Source: Romanomermis culicivorax (Eukaryota; Nematoda; Enoplea; Mermithida; Mermithidae). Taken from it: a stretch of 64,000 nt of DNA. Shown here piece by piece: positions 54,971 through 64,000 of the stretch. A program made the position numbers and the translations under genes. Every line of letters begins with the position of its first letter. The first letter of the stretch is position 1. The notes below the pieces were generated by a model, which was given only the letters and a program-made list of their open reading frames with translations, was not told the origin of the DNA and searched no databases. Where the stretch lies: positions 310,001 through 374,000 of the forward strand of contig CAWUHX010000218.1 in NCBI GenBank assembly GCA_963922205.1. Direction: 5' to 3'.

Positions 54971-55840
54971 TCATACTAGATGCGTTCCAAAAGATGAACT
55001 GATTTTGAAGATTATCGGACCTCTGGCATCGACGATAGCACCATGGGCTACTTTTATCTGCGCAGATGTTTCTAACGTATCATAGTCAATCCCCAAAGAG
55101 CATTGAGCTAGACATGAGGAAATGACTGAACATTGGGCATCGGTATCGATCAACGCTTTCGTTTTGGTTTTTCCGATTCCGGCATCGATATGAAAAGCAC
55201 GAGTAGGAGCGTATAAGCTCAGAAGTTTGATGTCTTTTTGCCAACATTCTTCAATTCGACATAGGCTAGATCTTGTGATCCACGGTTCAGTAGGTTTTTC
55301 AATTCTGAAATCTGTGATTCCGGGAGCAACAAAAAAGTTTGTAGCTTTAGACGTTTCTGTCAGTTCAAGCATATTTGCTGTACTAGTCATCGGCTTCATC
55401 GGAACAAAAGGTTTAGGTGAGTTAAACACCATTTTGGTTTCTGATGGCAAAACTTGTTGCGAAGATTTTGGAGAAGTTAGCTGAATCTGTATAGACTGTG
55501 AATTATTCATCAGATAGTAGTAATGCTTTTCGATTATCTTTTCTTGTCGGGATTCGGAATCGCAGAGAGAAATGTTTGCCACATCTCTCTGATAGTTTCG
55601 ATTATCGCGACTGAAAAATCGGTTATTTCGGTCGAAAGTTTGATTCTGATTGAGCGTGTAGTTACAAGTATTTTGTTGAAAATGAGGACGCCAATTATGG
55701 TTATTTTGCCATTGATGATTCGGTTGCTGTTGCCGAGGCTGAGAAGCCTGTGGTTTCAATTGATAGCATTCCGAGCTGTTGTGCTTACACTGACCATGAT
55801 AGGTACAATATTTCGCCGGTCGTTCAAATGACTGATTTCG
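54971..55840 (-). pseudogene. E3 nucleocapsid and aspartic protease
   Basis: The zinc knuckle (KYCTYHGQCKHNSSEC) lies at about 55780-55830, followed by a Gln-rich linker and the protease. The active-site box reads LIDTDAQ, so the essential Gly is changed to Asp. The following CSVISSCLAQC segment, deleted in E1/E2, is present here. Confidence 0.8.
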
Positions 55841-55966
55841 TTGGAAGTTACGATTTTGAGAGAAATCCGGTATAGCAATGTTTTCTCTATTCCGGAAATT
55901 CGGACTCGTCCCGCGATCGAATCAGGATCTTCGATTTTTGAAATTATTAGTGTTTTGCGTATTTTC

Positions 55967-56691
55967 TCAGATTCCGAACTTTTCTAGGACTCGTTTCATG
56001 CTTTCCTTGAACTCTTTAGTCTTCATTAGAGTCGGATTTTCTTGAAACCTCATGCAATTTTGCTGTCTAGAGTCATCTCTTTTTCGGGATTGAGAGTTAT
56101 CTCTGAAACGAGGTTTCAAATCATCTCTGAAACGCGATTGAGCTGGTTGCTCTTCCGACGGATTTTCGAGTTTGTTAACCAGTATAGGTTGTTCTACTCT
56201 GGCAGTTGACTGTTTATTCGCTCGCTGGATTTTCTGAACTTTCGCGATGGCTATAGCTAAGTCAGTGATCATTTCTAGAGTACTCGCGTCAATCAAGACT
56301 CTGTAAATTTCCAGCATTTTCCAAAGAAAAGTTGTGATAACTTTTCTATGGCAATACTGAGCGCTTCTGTCATAGTACAGTAAATGTAGGTAGGTACTGA
56401 TTCAATTCAAAAAAGCTGACGGATCTTCATTTTCAAATGGAGCGATGGACTGGAGCTTGCATTGGAGCGTATCTTGGTCGCAATTCGGTGCATTCATACA
56501 CATTAGAATCTGTTTCGCTTCAACATATGATCGGACATCTCATATGGTGTTCAGGGCACCATCGCAAGTCAAGCGACGCAAAGTGTGAAGTTTCACATAT
56601 TCAGACGCATCGAGGCAAAACTCATTTTCGAGCGCAATGAAGAATTTCAACACTTGTTGATTTCGAGTCGAATTATCTAATTTTTGCGGCG
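55967..56691 (-). pseudogene. E3 Gag capsid region
   Basis: Capsid homologue of 10380-11342, open only from 56317 down (LEIYRVLIDAST, basic RFRDNSQSRKRDD linker). The upstream part is broken by frameshifts and stops. Confidence 0.65.
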
Positions 56692-57435
56692 CTATCTAGT
56701 CTTAATTCTCGTTCCGTCATCAGCGAAAGATCTATGCACCTGAGAAGGTGGGATAGATGGAAAACTTTTCTGAGAGTTTAGCGCATTTAGCGCGTTAGAG
56801 CGGTCAAACGTTTGTGTCGGGATGATCAGATCATCATCATCGTCGATTATACCACAAAAACTAAGTTGACTTTTTCGATCGCTGATGGCGTTTTTCGGTT
56901 TTGTCAATTTCAGAGACTGAGCGTAAGAGCTCGTAGGTCTCACGATATTTTCGATTTCGGGAAAGTTCGGTTTTGATAGCTCTTCTTTCTGAGCTCTCAT
57001 GGCTTCGATTTCGGTTTTAAACTCATGGAAAAGTTTTCGTTGTTGAGTCGCGATCGTCATGATTTCGCTTAATGCGTTAGTAGCATCACCACGAAAATTT
57101 ATCATTTTGGCATCGCATTTTTGCATTATGTCGATATACGCGTCATTATCGAAGATTTTTTGAGCATCGGTTTCCTTCGGTTTTGGTTTTAGAAAGTTTA
57201 ATTTTCGATTTTGGACGATTTTTGGAGATAGAGATCCTGAAGTTTTTCGCGTTTTTAGCAGAGCGGACGTTTCCGGTAAGTCGAAATTACGCTTATCTGC
57301 TTCGTAGAGAAGCAGTAGATTTGCGTTTTCGCAGTCGAAATTTTCGATTTCTCGATCATCGGGATTTGCTAGTTTCTTGTAGAAACCCTTTTCGTAACCT
57401 AGCGCAGTAGAGCGACGTGTGTGGTTTTCTTCCAT
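56692..57435 (-). CDS. E3 Gag N-terminus
   Basis: 248 residues from ATG 57435 (MEENHTRRS), open through LGYEKGFYKKLANPDD and a long charged helix (MTIATQQRKLFHEFKTEIEA in part) to the acidic DDDDDLIIP. It shows that the E1 pieces 11891-11583 and 11342 onward were once one Gag frame. Confidence 0.65.
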   Translation of the reverse strand: MEENHTRRSTALGYEKGFYKKLANPDDREIENFDCENANLLLLYEADKRNFDLPETSALLKTRKTSGSLSPKIVQNRKLNFLKPKPKETDAQKIFDNDAYIDIMQKCDAKMINFRGDATNALSEIMTIATQQRKLFHEFKTEIEAMRAQKEELSKPNFPEIENIVRPTSSYAQSLKLTKPKNAISDRKSQLSFCGIIDDDDDLIIPTQTFDRSNALNALNSQKSFPSIPPSQVHRSFADDGTRIKTR

Positions 57436-57490
57436 TTTTTCGGATTTTCGCTTTTTCACAAATTTCAGCGTTTCCTCAACCTTTAGACGA

Positions 57491-57508
57491 GCTGGTACAG
57501 TCACAAAA
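57491..57508 (-). other. primer-binding site of E3
   Basis: Minus strand reads TTTTGTGACTGTACCAGC next to the LTR; same site as E1 but with two changes in the first bases. Confidence 0.5.
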
Positions 57509-57511
57509 TTA

Positions 57512-58086
57512 TGTCGTGCGTGAAAAACAAGATTAGATGACGGAACGCAAAGCTGTGTAGCTTGACGATTTATTGCGCGTTTTAGAAAAGACGTACGGAA
57601 CGTAGTAGAGCGTGCAGAACGCTGGAAACGGAACACTCGGAGTGTTGGACGAAATTGACGCAATGATAATCGTACACAGGAGATTGACGAGCTCGTAGAG
57701 AGCGCTATGTCAATTTACCCAGGGATCTTCGCTCAGGTCGTCAAAGGTTTTCGGATGCTGAAACTCGGGCCATGCTATCTTAACCGCTAGGAGTTTCACC
57801 TGAATACTCAAACTATTTTCCAAATAGTTTGACTCAACCAAGAACACAATTTCTCAACACAATTTACTAATGTACAAATCGCCGCCTCACACTCTCCAGA
57901 CAAACAAGAAAATACGACTGTCTGGCTACAGTACAAACGAACTCTAATGAAAAACATTTTCATAATTTCTTCACATCGTAGCCAAGCCTCTCCGCGGGTC
58001 TTGTTGCGATCTTTCTCCCTCCAATTTGCCGATCTTTTCTCAAACGCAACACAAGCTTTACAAATTTGTCAAATCGCTCCACAACA
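57512..58086 (-). repeat. 5' LTR of E3
   Basis: 575 bp, ends CTCCACAACA, followed by the CAAG target duplication. Confidence 0.92.
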
Positions 58087-59040
58087 CAAGAATCTCAAGC
58101 ACCAGGGGATGTAGAAGAGCGTCAGTCGCGAAAACGCTATGGTTCACACTTCACTGAAATGATGAGCAGTTGTCGTAGCCGATCTTCAAGTTCATTACCT
58201 CGATATTTTAATGAATTTTTATCGACGTTCAAAAAACTGCGACGTCTGCAAGAACGTGAACATCAGCATGAACGCCTACCCTCCTACAGACTTGAAGCTG
58301 GCGAGCTTAAGTGGAAATCGGATCTCAACAAGCATCAATTTGAATTTAACGAAAAAATATTGAACACTTTGTCCGTTGCATCATCTCTACTGAGCCAAGT
58401 AAGGGACAAGGCAGCAGATCAAGCATCATAGAACATTCAATTGGCAAAAACTGCACTTCTACAATGGCAAAAATTGATCAGGTTCACCGACAGGAGTGTG
58501 GGCGGCTGGTCTGCTGCCTATGAATACGAGAAAGATGATTTGGCGGACAACTCTGATGACAAAAAACGTTTACGAAGTGCAGAAACATGAGCCCAGCGCA
58601 AGAAAAAGGAGAGAGCAGTTTCGCCGGCCAATGAGGCCCAGCTGGTTGGCATAATGAATATTTCGGCAGAGCCAAATCCTACAGTACTCGTTTCAACACA
58701 GGGAGCCACCCATCTACAAATGTCAACGCCCCGGGTTGCTTCAAATGTTGAGATCTGGACCACTGGGCGAACAGGTGCACATGGTATGCCACAACCCAAG
58801 CAAACAACTAAGCTCGATTTGAAAGGTGAGCAGACTGTAACAAAGTCATGTGTCAACGATTCCACTGACATAAATCTTAGAAAATTTTTAATTGGTGTAT
58901 TAATGAAAATAAATGATGAATCATTATTATCTTCCTTCTATAGCTCACTTCCCTGTTATAAGCTTGAGAAGAATTTATCGAAAAGTATAGATTTTTGGGA
59001 TAACTTGACTTCTTCCATGTTAATTCTAACCACTATATAA
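58087..59040 (+). pseudogene. DIRS-type Gag
   Basis: Continues the reading frame that starts at 36627. Residues are charged, with [20 protein letters not shown] and [21 protein letters not shown], then a Lys/Arg-rich tract. A TAG at 58429 and a TGA at 58588 interrupt an otherwise single frame that ends at 59038. Weakly resembles DIRS ORF1 proteins; the assignment leans on its position ahead of a clear DIRS RT. Confidence 0.65.
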
Positions 59041-59107
59041 GAATGGATACAGTCTCCTATTCAAAAGTCTCCCTAAACCAGGAATTTTTAGAAATAATTT
59101 CAGTGCT

Positions 59108-60028
59108 ATGAAAAACCGAAATTTCGTTACATCATCAATCTGTGAGCTGTTGAAAAATGGTTGCAGCTCTCTGCTGAGGGAAAGACCTTTTCTATGTAAT
59201 CCACTATCTGTGGCCAAACAAAATTCAGGAAAATTGCGGCTAATATTAGATTTGAGATATCTGAATCAACATCTCGAGCTGGAGAGATTCAAATTGGAAG
59301 ACTACAGGGTCGCTGAACAGTACCTAAGTTTTGCTTCTTTATGGTCTCTTTCGATCTGAAGAAAGGATATCATCACCTAGCGATAAACCAGAGCCACAGA
59401 CAGTACCTAGGTTTCTCTTGGAATTTTGATGGAAAATTATTTTACTTCTCCTTTAACGTCTTACCATTCGGCTTATGTACAGCACCTTTTTTGTTCACAA
59501 AACTACTACGTCCTCTTGTAAAAAAGTGGCGATTCGAAGGAATCAAGATTGTGATCTACTTAGACGATGGTCTAGTTGCATGTGAAAGTGCAGAGATTGC
59601 CCAGAAACAGGAAGAGACAGTCCAGAGGGACTTGATCAGAGCTGGATTCTCAGTTAATGATGAAAAGTCGATGTGGTTACCACAGAAAAGGCTCACCTGG
59701 TTAAGCTTTGAAGTAGATCTAGAAGGATCTCGTCGTATCAGTATACCAGAACCGAAATTGTCGGACATCGTTTCTTTTCTTACTGTGGTCAGTAGGAAAA
59801 AATTTCGTCGGGTACTAGACTTAGCTATTCTGGCTGGCAAAATAACATCTTTATCTTTGGTCATCAAGAACTTATCATTCTTCAAAACAAAAATTTTCTT
59901 CAACGAAATCGAAAAGTTCAGGACTTGTTCCAAAAGATTTTGGAAGAGATCAGTCATTATTTCCAGCAAAATCAGACGCGAAATTCTATTTTGGATCAAT
60001 ATACTTCCCCAAGTCTCATCTAGAACAA
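59108..60028 (+). pseudogene. DIRS-type reverse transcriptase
   Basis: Motifs in order: NPLSVAKQNSGKLRLILDLRYLN, broken by a frameshift at about 59341, then FDLKKGYHHLAINQSH (first Asp), VLPFGLCTAPFLFTKLLRPL and the catalytic VIYLDDGLVA (YLDD intact). The LDDG box and the PFGL-TAP-LFTKL wording are characteristic of DIRS RTs. It would copy the element RNA. Confidence 0.9.
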
Positions 60029-61137
60029 TTGCTCAGTCCTCTCTTCACAAAATATTTGTTTTCTCACATGCCAGTAGTTCAGCAGGTGCATCTTATATTT
60101 TTTCGCCAGATCAGCTCTTTGCAAGCAAAAGTACATCATTTTTTTCTCCCCGAAAACAGACGTTTCATCAATCAAAACAATTATTTTCGAGACGCGAAGG
60201 ATTTTGACCACCCACTTCGTGAAAGCTTTTGTTTCGGAGGGAAACATTGCGAGTTTCCGATTTCCAAGGAAAAATTTCTCCATCCTCTTTATCGAGGAAA
60301 AGAGTTGATAGAAACTGGCATGTGCCACCGCAAAATATGCCAAAAGAGTTCTGTGATAGACGCCAAGGGCGGTGTTGATGGCACGTGCAATTTTAAATCA
60401 CGGACTCCAGAGAAATTCTGTCAAAGTAAAACAAGCACGTGTTGCTCACGGGGTCCTTTCCTTACAAGAAGCATGAAAATGCTAGCTCCAGAGACAGCCA
60501 GCATGGAAATAAAGAAAAAACGCTCACAGGCATGTGTTGTTGGTACACACAGGGTCCTGAAAGGCAAGAAAATGACAGCAGTCATTTTGAGCACAGCAGG
60601 AAACACAAATACGTTTCAAATATGGTAGAGCTGGCATCAAGATTTTCCTTGTACAACAGCACCAATAATTCTCAAGATGTTGGGACAGGCTATCTGGAAC
60701 AAGTTCTAAAAAAGGGAAAAGTATCTCATGTGCAATGGTCCCACCTCGAAAAGAGACAATGTTCTACTTATCTACTTATAGAGAATTGGAGGCGATTTAC
60801 ATTGGCCTGCTTTCTTTTCAAAAGTTTTTCGAAGATAAAAGAGTCGTTTGGTTTAGAGACAGCCAGCCACTCCTGTATATCACAAAAAAGGCAGCATGAA
60901 CAAATATTTAAATAAAATAGCCTTTGACGTTTTCCAGTTCTTGAAATTCCACAGAATTCGTCTGGATCTTTTCTAGATCCCTAGGAATCGGAATCAAATT
61001 GCAGATAAACTGAGCAGAATCATTGATTATGATGATTGGAGTATATCTGATCAAATGTTCAACGTTTTGGACCAACTTTGGGGTCCGCACTCAGTAGATC
61101 GTTTCACTTCTCATTTATCAACAGAGCATACAAGATA
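60029..61137 (+). pseudogene. DIRS-type RNase H, with an intervening segment
   Basis: Starts with VFSHASSSAGASY, where the first catalytic Asp is now His. It resumes at about 60730-61137 with SHLEKRQCSTY, ELEAIYIGLL, WFRDSQ and the family tail DYDDWSISDQMFNVLDQLWGPHSVDRF. Between (about 60210-60720) lie over 500 nt without RNase H similarity, probably an insertion. The recombinase that should follow is absent: other sequence begins at 61138. Confidence 0.8.
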
Positions 61138-61586
61138 GTCAATTTCAATTAGATAGTGCATTGGAAGGTTTTAGAGCAGCATACCCATTTTATTATAGAC
61201 ACCAAGGAGCCAGATCGGGTAATTTTTTCAAAAGTTTATGGCGACTAGCTATGCCCTTGTTAAAGTCTGAAGGAAAACATGCACTTGCTGCTGGTTCTAA
61301 AAATGCAGGTGATATGGTAGAAGGACATTCTTTCAAAGAAAGTAATACAGATCAAGGGTAAAATGCAGCAAGAAACTTATTACACTAGATGGGTGATCAT
61401 ATTCAGAGAGGAAAAGGTCTAAGAAAGCGCAAACATGTAACTTCTACGATACATTTGAAGAGCAATAAAAAGTTGAATAATGGTCATATAAATCAACATA
61501 AACATAAGCAGCTAAAACAACATTCCTCATTCTTAAAAAAGACTCCATGTAGAATAGTCGGTTTTAAGGATATCTATTCAAAATGA
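61138..61586 (+). pseudogene. virus-like minor structural protein relative, decayed
   Basis: Reads FRAAYPFYYRHQGARSGNFF, then a SLWRLAMPLLKSEGKHALAAGSKNAGD stretch in separated blocks, followed after two stops by a Lys/Arg/His-rich tail (61389-61586). The Gly-rich/PLL/ALxxG pattern matches a small basic protein found in many invertebrate genomes next to F54H12.2-like genes. A capsid-associated role is inferred, not shown. Confidence 0.5.
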
Positions 61587-62767
61587 GTGAATTTATAGAT
61601 GCTGCATCATCTCCTAGTAGTAAAACGGAATTAGATTTATTTACCCTACCTCCAACACAAATAGCTATTCATAGAAGTTTTTGGTCTGAAATACAACTCC
61701 AGAATCCTTGTACTAATGAGGGACCATACGAGTTTGTTGTTTCACCAGATTCATATATGCTGGATTTATCAAAAAAAATTATATATTTTAATATTAGAAT
61801 TACAAAGGATGCTTACAGATCTTATTTGGAAATGGAATTAAACTATGGTCGGGATGCTAAATCAACGCACATTACAGCTGCTGGTTATACTTTTGAAAAT
61901 GACAATATTGTTGATATAAAAAAACAAGGGTGCTTTGGAAAGAGTGTTAATGTTCAAAAACAGTACTGTCATTGAATTAATGTCCCCCATACATGCTGAT
62001 CTATTTATGCAAGAACGTTTTTTATTAAATCAGTGTACTTTGAGAACTGATTTATACCAACGTAGAGATGATTTTGGTTTGTAGAAATTTATATCTACAG
62101 GCACAGAGGCATACAATATCTAAGTCGAAGCATGTCTTTATTTATTAAAAAAGTAGACGTTGCGGATAATTTTAATTTAGCGATTGAATCCATGTTACAA
62201 AATACAGCTGCAAAATACCCTATTCATTGATGTCATGTTAAAAGTCTATACATAATAGCTAGTTCTCAATCAGCACCTCTAAACTCTCTGTTCACAGGAC
62301 CATTACCTTGCTGACTCATTGTGGGAATTGTTGATGGTGCTGCTGCTAGGGGTGATTATTATCAGAGCCCCTTTAATTTTAAACATTTTGGATTAATTGA
62401 GATTAAAATAACTAGCATTACTACAACTTCACCTACTACTCCTTATATGCTAGATTCTAAGGAAAACAAATATTTGGGTACTTTCATACAATTATTTGAA
62501 GGCATAGGGATTGGTACGGATAATAAAGGCAATGTAATTACTTGGAATGATTTTATGACTCATATTGCAATTTTTGTTTTTGATTTGACCCCTTGCGGTA
62601 TGGATAGTCTTTTTTGGGAACTTATACACCAAGGAACAACCAGTGTGCAAATGAACTTTGGAGAAGATATACCTGATGGTAGAATAGAAGCAATTATATA
62701 CACAGAATTTGACTCTTTTGTAATAATTGACAAAAATCATGAAACTTTTACTGATTATAGTATTTAA
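61583..62767 (+). pseudogene. F54H12.2-like protein, decayed
   Basis: ATG 61583. The N-terminal block SKTELDLFTLPPTQIAIHRS and LDLSKKIIYFNIRITKDA match the family annotated as F54H12.2-like. Frameshifts and stops lie at about 61940-62320. The C-terminal block 62321-62767 has NFKHFGLIEIKI, FVFDLTPCGMDS and EAIIYTEFDSFVIID, and ends in TAA. The family is widespread in invertebrate genomes and probably virus- or Maverick-derived. The exact virion role is not settled from this sequence. The start overlaps the preceding ORF. Confidence 0.65.
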
Positions 62768-63285
62768 CTGAGCTATATATTTATATATCATGTACATTCT
62801 CATTTTTTTATAATAAAAAACATACAGCTTTATTTGTTGCTGGTACTATTCTTTTTCAGATTACTCATTATTTTTGATACTGGCCAGTACATGTTCTCCA
62901 TGAAATGACAATTTTTTCTTTGTCCACTACATGTTCTCTTTAGATCGATTTTTGTTTTTCATACATTACCTTATTACCCTTCTATATGCATATTTTGCTT
63001 TGTAGATAAAAATAAAATAAATAAATGAATAAATTAAGAGCATTTATGAAAATTCAACATGATGACAACGTGTCCAAATGCAAATGTGATAAATTTAATT
63101 GTATTATAAGAATGAAGAACTATGTCAAAAGAAATGTAATTTAACTATAAATTTCCCAAATTGGAATGGTATAAATTCATTCATACTGTCTTTATATTAA
63201 TTTCAAGTGCTGTAATTTGTTTCAATTGAATGGGTATATAGTGAGGTATTTCATATAATCGGCTTACTATATCCTTGTATTTTCC
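62768..63285. other. AT-rich spacer between convergent virus-like genes
   Basis: No ORF of note; contains AATAAA-type signals near 62810 and 63010, fitting 3' ends of the flanking genes. Confidence 0.4.
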
Positions 63286-64000
63286 CTACACATTTGCTAT
63301 AAGTAAAAGTGGTGCCAAAGTATTTTCAACAATTTGATCCTCAATGATATTGCAGTAAACATAAAAGTTCTGTAAACCATTTAAATTTGGTGGTTGAATT
63401 CCTAGCATATATAGATGTTTATTTCCTGGATCAGCAAGAGAAACAGACTTGGATGGTGGAATAGGAGCATTAGAATTTCATGGCTTGTCTCCAACAGTAT
63501 ATAGGTTAATATTGGCATTTCTATTTGAAAAGTCATCAGCAGTTGCATCAGAAGCAGTGCTAGTAGCACAAAAACCAAGAATTTCCATTAAATGATTGCT
63601 TAGATCAATTCTACGCAAACTTGTACCACTTTTTATTTTTAAATTAACCAATCCTCATCTATGTTCATCATGTGAAAATACAATTTCAATATCTGTTCCT
63701 GCAATAACTGCACCTTGTGCACTCAATTCATCAATTAAATCGGCTACATTAAAGTAATGTTTTTCAAAAATTATTACTCTAATTTCTTTAACTTTATTCT
63801 AACACCTACCCTAATTAATGTTATCACAATATCTTCACCATGGTTGGAAATTGTAGCCCAGCTGTATGGATATATTATTTCACTTAATCCTACCTCCCAA
63901 TTTCCATCCAGTTTTAAATGGCAGGCTAAATGAGCTGAAAAATCTGAGGGTGTGTTACCATATTCGCTATTACTAGGCAGAGTAATATAAAATTGGTCGT
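63286..64000 (-). pseudogene. virus-like structural protein relative (FYITLPSNS / WEVGL family), partial
   Basis: Runs off the window end. From the right edge the minus strand reads DQFYITLPSNS, AHLACHLKLDGNWEVGLSEI and IYPYSWATIS. After a frameshift near 63795 it continues with FSHDEHR, a TGA, DLSNHLMEILGF, another TGA, and ends NFYVYCNIIEDQIVENTLAP...ANV with TAG at 63286. This layout matches large proteins that accompany F54H12.2-like genes in invertebrates. Their role is uncertain. The gene is clearly dead here. Confidence 0.6.

Larger units (their letters stand above)
36643..58086 (-). mobile_element. Ty3/gypsy-like LTR retrotransposon E3, interrupted by E4
   Basis: Same family and gene order as E1/E2 but diverged. 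Both LTRs are 575 bp and begin and end TG...CA. The 4-bp target duplication CAAG lies at 36639-36642 and 58087-58090. Removing E4 and one copy of its duplication leaves about 12.2 kb. Coding regions are less degraded than in E1/E2 and richer in CpG. Confidence 0.92.

Noticed and set aside
63286-64000. Alternative genetic code with UGA as a sense codon
   Set aside because: TAA and TAG stops and frameshifts also occur in the dead genes, and intact ORFs such as E4 pol and the Tigger transposase use the standard code.

Overview
The window is eukaryotic and almost certainly from an invertebrate animal. It holds animal-type transposons with spliceosomal introns, a DIRS-type retrotransposon, virus-derived genes of a kind common in invertebrate genomes, and no bacterial operon structure. 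I found no intact single-copy host gene, tRNA or rRNA. Nearly all the information is in nested mobile elements. The phylum cannot be fixed from this sequence; a nematode would fit but is not shown.

Layout. (1) 1-435 is unassigned flank. (2) 436-24136 is a tandem array of two near-identical copies (E1, E2; period 11,605 bp) of a minus-strand Ty3/gypsy-like LTR retrotransposon sharing the middle LTR (LTR-body-LTR-body-LTR). Each body encodes decayed gag, protease, RT-RNase H and integrase, then about 4.2 kb of extra coding sequence after integrase. The array abuts a 5'-truncated tyrosine recombinase of a DIRS-type element (24137-24711). (3) 24712-36626 is AT-rich spacer carrying an 822-bp PIF/Harbinger derivative (26302-27123, TSD TTA), a 100-N gap followed directly by a SMART-type cDNA adapter (28808-28831), a pogo/Tigger transposon with an apparently intact two-exon transposase, a G/C-homopolymer patch, a 143-bp hAT-type MITE (TSD CATAAGAA), and several GC-rich palindromes. 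(4) 36627-61137 is a three-level nest. A DIRS element (gag, RT, RNase H) is split five codons into gag by E3 (36643-58086, TSD CAAG), a diverged third copy of the E1/E2 family. E3 is itself split by E4 (39318-48531, TSD GAAC), a younger plus-strand Ty3/gypsy-like element with 887-bp LTRs and long intact ORFs in the unusual order gag - glycoprotein-like - pol. (5) 61138-64000 holds decayed virus-like genes: a Gly/basic minor-structural-like ORF, a relative of proteins annotated as F54H12.2-like, and a minus-strand gene with an FYITLPSNS / WEVGL signature.

The most notable content is the extra post-integrase region of the E1/E2/E3 family. It contains a domain with all four catalytic positions of a DEDDy 3'-5' exonuclease (RNase D/WRN-like), conserved at the same place in diverged copies and followed by a long uncharacterised region. 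E4's glycoprotein-like ORF between gag and pol is the second. Third, the shared LTR of the E1/E2 array is a visible recombinant of the two outer LTRs, which records how the tandem arose. E1, E2 and E3 are dead: protease, RT and integrase sites are damaged. E4 and the Tigger copy look recent and could be, or recently have been, active.
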